A stretch of DNA of 64,000 bases from Schistosoma mansoni (taxonomy: Eukaryota; Platyhelminthes; Trematoda; Strigeidida; Schistosomatidae), in contig NC_031502.1 of assembly GCF_000237925.1 (NCBI RefSeq), forward strand, positions 35,393,299 through 35,457,298. The letters are read 5' to 3'. The first letter of the stretch is position 1; each line of letters opens with the position of its first letter. This document shows positions 60,001 to 64,000 of the stretch, piece by piece. The translations under genes and the position numbers were made by a program. The notes beneath the pieces were generated by a model. The model did not search any database, was not told where the DNA came from, and saw only the letters and a list, made by a program, of their open reading frames with translations.

Positions 60001-61175
60001 TGAAGTAGAGGGTGTGTAAGAGGTTTAATCTTAAGCAACTAAGGTGTCTGTTCCCTCATAATGAGGATAGAATATACTAATGGGCAAGGAAAAAATCTGA
60101 CAATATGAAAACAATATCACAATACGTCAAAATAAAAATCAAAAAATGTTATATAGTGTTCCAACAAGGAGCCGATTCACAGTTTGCGAACTGATGTACC
60201 AGCTCACGTCAAGCCCACTAATAAGGATGACATAGGTACTCGGAGTTTGAAAACATCTTCACACATAACACTTTTATAATCTAACTTTGCTAACACAGTC
60301 AAATCAGAAGTCAGGAAGGAAGAGGTTCGAAGACGTTGTAGCTGTAAATAATTCCCCAAAATCAATAGCTCATTAGTGTTTGACATTGGATGCTGACCAC
60401 ATTGTTTTTAGTGAACTCGTTTAACTGAAGGCTTTCGGTCATGCATCCGTATCAGATCACGTTACGATCCAGCGTGGGACAAAGCTCCTACGTTCGCTAG
60501 CCAGATCAGAGTAAACGCTTCTCGATATATTGATAACGTATCAAATATATCTTTCCTACCTCTTCTCGTCTGACTTCTGATTTCAACTGATTGGGGAACT
60601 CTTCGAACATAGAAGGTGTTACTGGTTTAGAGTTGCAAAACTTCAATACCAGTCGTATCTTCAACGTCTTTGAAAGACTATCGATATATTGGGAAGCGTT
60701 TAAACTAAGCCGTCTAACGGTTGTAAGAGATCCGTAACACGGCGTACTCACTTGTAGTCTGGTGCGAATGCGTGAACGAGAGCGTTCGGTTAGACGTGTC
60801 TATTCAAACTAATGGGGTCAACAGCAAATGTGAAGACCTGCAGAGCTAAAAAGCTGTCACTGTGTCCTATCAGAGCTGTGAATTTTCTTGTATAACCGAA
60901 GAGACTGATGACTTACATTCAAACTTTTTAAATCTAGTAAATAATCCAGGTTTACCAAGTAAAAATATCCTATCTCAGACTGTCTGCTTGATATTCTAAC
61001 CAATTTTTAGGCGATCTTTCGTCTGAAAACACATATTCAGATAACACTTTATGACCTATCGATGCATTTGGGTAAGTTCTTACAAAATAGTCTTGCTCAG
61101 CTTTAAATTCCAGTATTGGCTATTGTACACATCTCATAAAGGGAGGGCGATTCGGCTAGTTTCCCAAAGTCCTGG
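60001..61175. other. VPS4 5' flank
   Basis: Open - strand frames at 60204-60386 and 60506-60751 could belong to a divergently transcribed gene, since one ends at a possible donor (GAAGAGGTAGGA), but neither has a family motif. No promoter element of VPS4 was recognised. Confidence 0.3.
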
Positions 61176-61487
61176 ATGTCGCTTGAAGTAAGGTTGTTTG
61201 GACTTGTTGCAGCATTATGAATTCTAGAAAGGCATACAGTTAGTCACTCTCGCAACGAATGAAGACAAAGCAAAGAATTATGAGCAGGCGCTCAGATATT
61301 ACGAACATGCAATTGAATATTTCATTCATGCCATCAAGTGTAAGTTGTTCGTTACTGTTGAGTTTATTTTTCAGATGAGGCTCCAAGTGATCGAGCTAAA
61401 GAATCTATTCAGCTCAGTTGTGCCCGGTACCTTGACAGGGCTGAGCAAATAAAGAAGTACATGGCCTCAAAGTCACGTGAAAAAAGC
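61176..61487 (+). CDS. VPS4: VPS4 N-terminal exons (MIT domain), gene continues or is partial
   Basis: Exons are 61176-61187 (MSLE), 61228-61339 and 61375-61487, with introns of 40 and 35 bp, GT/AG and in phase. The 79 residues ([20 protein letters not shown], then [48 protein letters not shown]) match the MIT domain of VPS4 along its whole length. The human counterpart reads [24 protein letters not shown]. VPS4 is the AAA ATPase that disassembles ESCRT-III; its MIT domain binds ESCRT-III tails. Exon 3 ends at the donor GTACGT. The AAA domain was not found in the remaining 2.5 kb, so its exons either lie beyond the window or are absent. The start was chosen because the tiny exon gives the expected N-terminal length and phase. 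Confidence 0.85.
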
Positions 61488-61568
61488 GTACGTTTAAATC
61501 CTGTATAGATTTGGAAATTTCACTCACAAAATATTTATCAACCTCATATAACTAAAAACTGCTTGTAG

Positions 61569-61646
61569 TCATTGGTCAACCCTCAGATTAGTGAGTCTGT
61601 TGTTGGACAGTACGACAAACGTAGAGCTAAAGAGACAAATTTATAA
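61569..61646 (+). CDS. Possible alternative last exon after the VPS4 MIT exons
   Basis: Preceded by an acceptor-like CTGCTTGTAG, this segment continues the MIT exons in phase 0 for 25 residues (SLVNPQISESVVGQYDKRRA, then KETNL) and a stop. It would give a 104-residue MIT-only protein. It does not resemble VPS4 linker sequence. It may be chance, since 26 open codons after an AG is not rare. Confidence 0.25.
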   Translation, partial: SLVNPQISESVVGQYDKRRAKETNL

Positions 61647-62324
61647 GACCGAGTTACTATATGATGGACATTTCTGAAGTCCCTACAGTTGTGTTATTTT
61701 CCTCATTCTAACCAGAAAATGTTCTATACTTAAGTGCGTCAACAAACCCTTAAAGTCTTCAAACTCATTAGCCCTGGGCACCCAATAGCTTTGACTCGCT
61801 GGCATAGACCTGTTGATTTCCTTGGGTTCGTTGCCTGGTATTAAGTATAAAGCACAGAGCTTATTTTGATACAACATAAGTTAATTCGCCTTTTTGTGTT
61901 TGGTTATCGATTGAGTAGTACGAGAAATGTACTGATTATTGCCACTGTTAGTCTTTCACATCGTATATAATTAGTTTTCCGATTTGTTTTGTAATCTGAT
62001 ATTTACTTTAGGATCGTAAACGAAGTATTTCGTTAAACTTTCTAGCGCGTCTTAATACCGTTATAGGTAGACACTCGAGCTCTTTAAACCTTGCCGATAT
62101 TGTCTTTAAGATTGATAGACATATTTTGTCCCTCTGGGAGTCTTGTGATACTCAGTCCTAAAGCTACTAGCTACAACGGGACAGCTCTTAATCAAGACTG
62201 GTTTACCATGAATGATTTGTTGTGTTGTAACTAAGTTCATGAACCCATATCATGAATGTAAACACTTGTTTTAAGAAGGGTCGACCAGTTAAAAAATCTC
62301 TGGTCAACAGGGAAGGTACATAGT
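61647..62324. other. VPS4 intron or 3' flank, nothing recognised
   Basis: AT-rich sequence with no AAA-domain exon (no Walker A or B motif in any frame that I could see). It ends at an RTE tail. Confidence 0.4.
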
Positions 62325-62930
62325 CACTCAGCTACAACGTAGGACGAGGCACATATATACATCGGTCCAAGTTGTCACACTACATTAGCACAACAAGGCA
62401 AACATCAAATTCATAGAAGTAATTACTTCAATAATAGTAATATGCAAAAGAAAGATTGCACAGGAACTGTCATATGATTTTACAATCGCAAGCGGTGTCT
62501 GGTAAGGCTGTCCACCATCTCCATTTCTGTTTAACTTTCTCATAGACCTATTGCTGGGAATAAAACTCGACTGAATTTACAGGAATTAATCTCCTACCAG
62601 GAGGTTCACTTATCGACTTAGAATAAGCAGATGACAGTACTGTTTGGTGAAGACGTTGATAAAATGAAGTCTTTTGGCAGCACTGAGCAACAATGCCAGA
62701 ATGTTTAGGATGTTTCTTCCCCCTCTAAATGTAATTTGTTACTCCAGGACTGGCCCGCGTCAACACCTGAACTAAGGATGGGGAGTAACGTAATCGGACA
62801 CGTCGACAATTTCACTTATCTTGGGAGTCTGATCGGCCCTAATGGGTTGGTCTGACTAAATTTCAACACAGGTCCAAAAAGCTTGTTTGGCCTTTGCCAA
62901 CTTGCGTCACCTATGGCGAAGGCGAGACAA
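62325..62930. mobile_element. RTE-clade LINE copy E, with an internally inverted 5' part
   Basis: 62325-62461 is the element's 3' UTR on the - strand (tail CAGCTACAACGTAGGAC). 62487-62930 is RT coding sequence on the + strand: GCPPSPFLFNFLIDLLL at about 62500-62555, then LLLQDWPASTPEL and VDNFTYLGSLIGPNGLV. The two parts thus point away from each other. 62576-62911 is repeated in reverse at 63639-63974 with one mismatch. Confidence 0.8.
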
Positions 62931-63974
62931 GTCAGCAACAGCGTAGGACCAGGAACATATATGCGTCGATCCAAGTTGCCATACCTCATCAGCACAACAA
63001 GATGAACACCGAATTCATAGTAGTTAATTTAGTTGTGGTAATATATGAAAGGTTGTATATAAGGATATAGTACACGAAGACAGATATGAAGCAATTTTAA
63101 TCTCACGGTTTAAAGGAAGATAAAGAGTGTATACACCTGCACCATTGTGGTCGACTTTTAGCCATGTCATACAGGGTCTCCAACCATTGGTTACGATAGC
63201 CACATGGACCCCAACCAAGTAGTCTGCATTTACCAACATGACTCAGACTAGTAGTTAGTGACTTCAAGGACTGATGCCACATTTTGGTTTGGCCGCCCCT
63301 AACTTTCTTCCAACCATCCCCTATACTAGTCAGCGTAGCGCTTCGGGGTAGTCGGTGTTCAGGCATACGTAACACGTGGCCCAACCATCTCAGTCGATGA
63401 AGATTCATGACCTCATCAACTGATTTACCATCATTCCCTGATATCGTGCGTCTAACTTTACAATTACTCACCCGGTGATCCCAGCAATATTTCTAACGCA
63501 TGTGTTCAAATACTAGTAACTTATGAATATCTTCTACTCTTAATGACCATGTTTCACAGCCGAAAGGTAGAACAGAGCGAACTGCTGCGCAGTACACTCG
63601 TCCCTTAATTGGTAGACGGATATCTCGTCTTCGCTATGGGTGACGCAAGTTGGCAAAGGCCAAACAAGCTTTTTGGACCTGTGTTGAAATTTAGTCAGAC
63701 CAACCCATTAGGGCCGATCAGACTCCCAAGATAAGTGAAATTGTCGACGTGTCCGATTACGTCACTCCCCATCCTTAGTTCAGGTGTTGACGCGGGCCAG
63801 TCCTGGAGTAACAAATTACATTTAGAGGGGGAAGAAACATCCTAAACATTCTGGCATTGTTGCTCAGTGCTGCCAAAAGACTTCATTTTATCAACGTCTT
63901 CACCAAACAGTACTGTCATCTGCTTATTCTAAGTCGATAAGTGAACCTCCTGGTAGGAGATTAATTCCTGTAAA
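62576..63974. repeat. Inverted repeat, arms 62576-62911 and 63639-63974
   Basis: Each arm is 336 bp and they agree at 335 positions by direct comparison; the one difference is GTAACG against GTGACG. The loop of 727 bp holds the 3' part of copy F. Just outside both ends of the arms similarity falls sharply (three mismatches in about 10 bases on one side; a 5-bp gap plus mismatches on the other). Confidence 0.9.
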
Positions 63975-64000
63975 CTCAGCCGACGACAACGTTATTTCCA
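62934..64000 (-). mobile_element. RTE-clade LINE copy F, runs off the window
   Basis: The - strand copy starts at the tail (GTCAGCAACAGCGTAGGACC). It contains the 3' UTR, then the end of the RT ORF as one 122-codon frame (63471-63103: SNCKVRRTISGNDGKSVDEV, RWLGHVLRMPEHRLPRSATL, GWKKVRGGQTKMWHQSLKSL). Further 5' there are frame changes, e.g. in the region after SLIGPNGLV. It continues past 64000. Confidence 0.85.

Noticed and set aside
60204-60751. A divergent gene upstream of VPS4
   Set aside because: Two - strand frames look open, but the larger lacks an ATG, there is no motif, and the similarity of a ~30-base stretch to the opposite strand (60299-60333) is too short to interpret.

Overview
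The window reads as nuclear DNA of a blood fluke (genus Schistosoma or a close relative). The reasons are the AT-rich composition, large repeat-filled introns downstream with introns of only 30-40 bp at the 5' ends of genes, tRNA-headed SINEs carrying hammerhead ribozymes (the Sm-alpha type and a second type), and RTE-, CR1/Jockey- and Penelope-class retroelements of kinds known from schistosomes. The species cannot be fixed from the sequence alone.

Four host genes can be assembled by joining exons in consistent phase. (1) PRMT7, protein arginine methyltransferase 7, + strand, three exons, 6945-14468, 755 codons. (2) A leucine-rich-repeat protein of 254 residues, + strand, four exons, 22983-42428, with a 14.4 kb first intron. 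(3) A MAP-kinase phosphatase of the DUSP8/DUSP16 type (rhodanese/CH2 domain, then dual-specificity phosphatase, then a long Ser-rich tail), - strand, six exons, 55899-44646, 913 codons. (4) The 5' exons of VPS4 (MIT domain), + strand, from 61176. The LRR gene and the DUSP gene converge on an interval of about 2.2 kb.

Most of the rest is retroelement debris. 2319-6420 holds a CR1/Jockey LINE and a Penelope-like element, both on the - strand. RTE-clade LINE fragments lie at 8088, 10018, 15245, 18891, 20617, 21875, 50916, 53238, 62325 and 62934. SINEs of two hammerhead-bearing families lie mainly in the LRR gene's first intron and in the LRR-DUSP interval. DUSP introns 2, 3 and 4 each carry a retroelement. 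A worn gypsy-type gag fossil lies near 59.7-60.0 kb. A 200-base run of N at 9060-9259 sits next to RTE sequence.

The observations most worth a second look are: a second SINE family whose body is a type-I hammerhead ribozyme, intact in one copy (34897-34942, - strand); a Penelope deletion derivative with about 82-bp terminal inverted repeats inside DUSP intron 4; an inverted RTE pair with 335/336 matching bases that shares the same coding lesion; two RTE insertions with recognisable target-site duplications; and a mitochondrial-presequence-like extension in frame with PRMT7.
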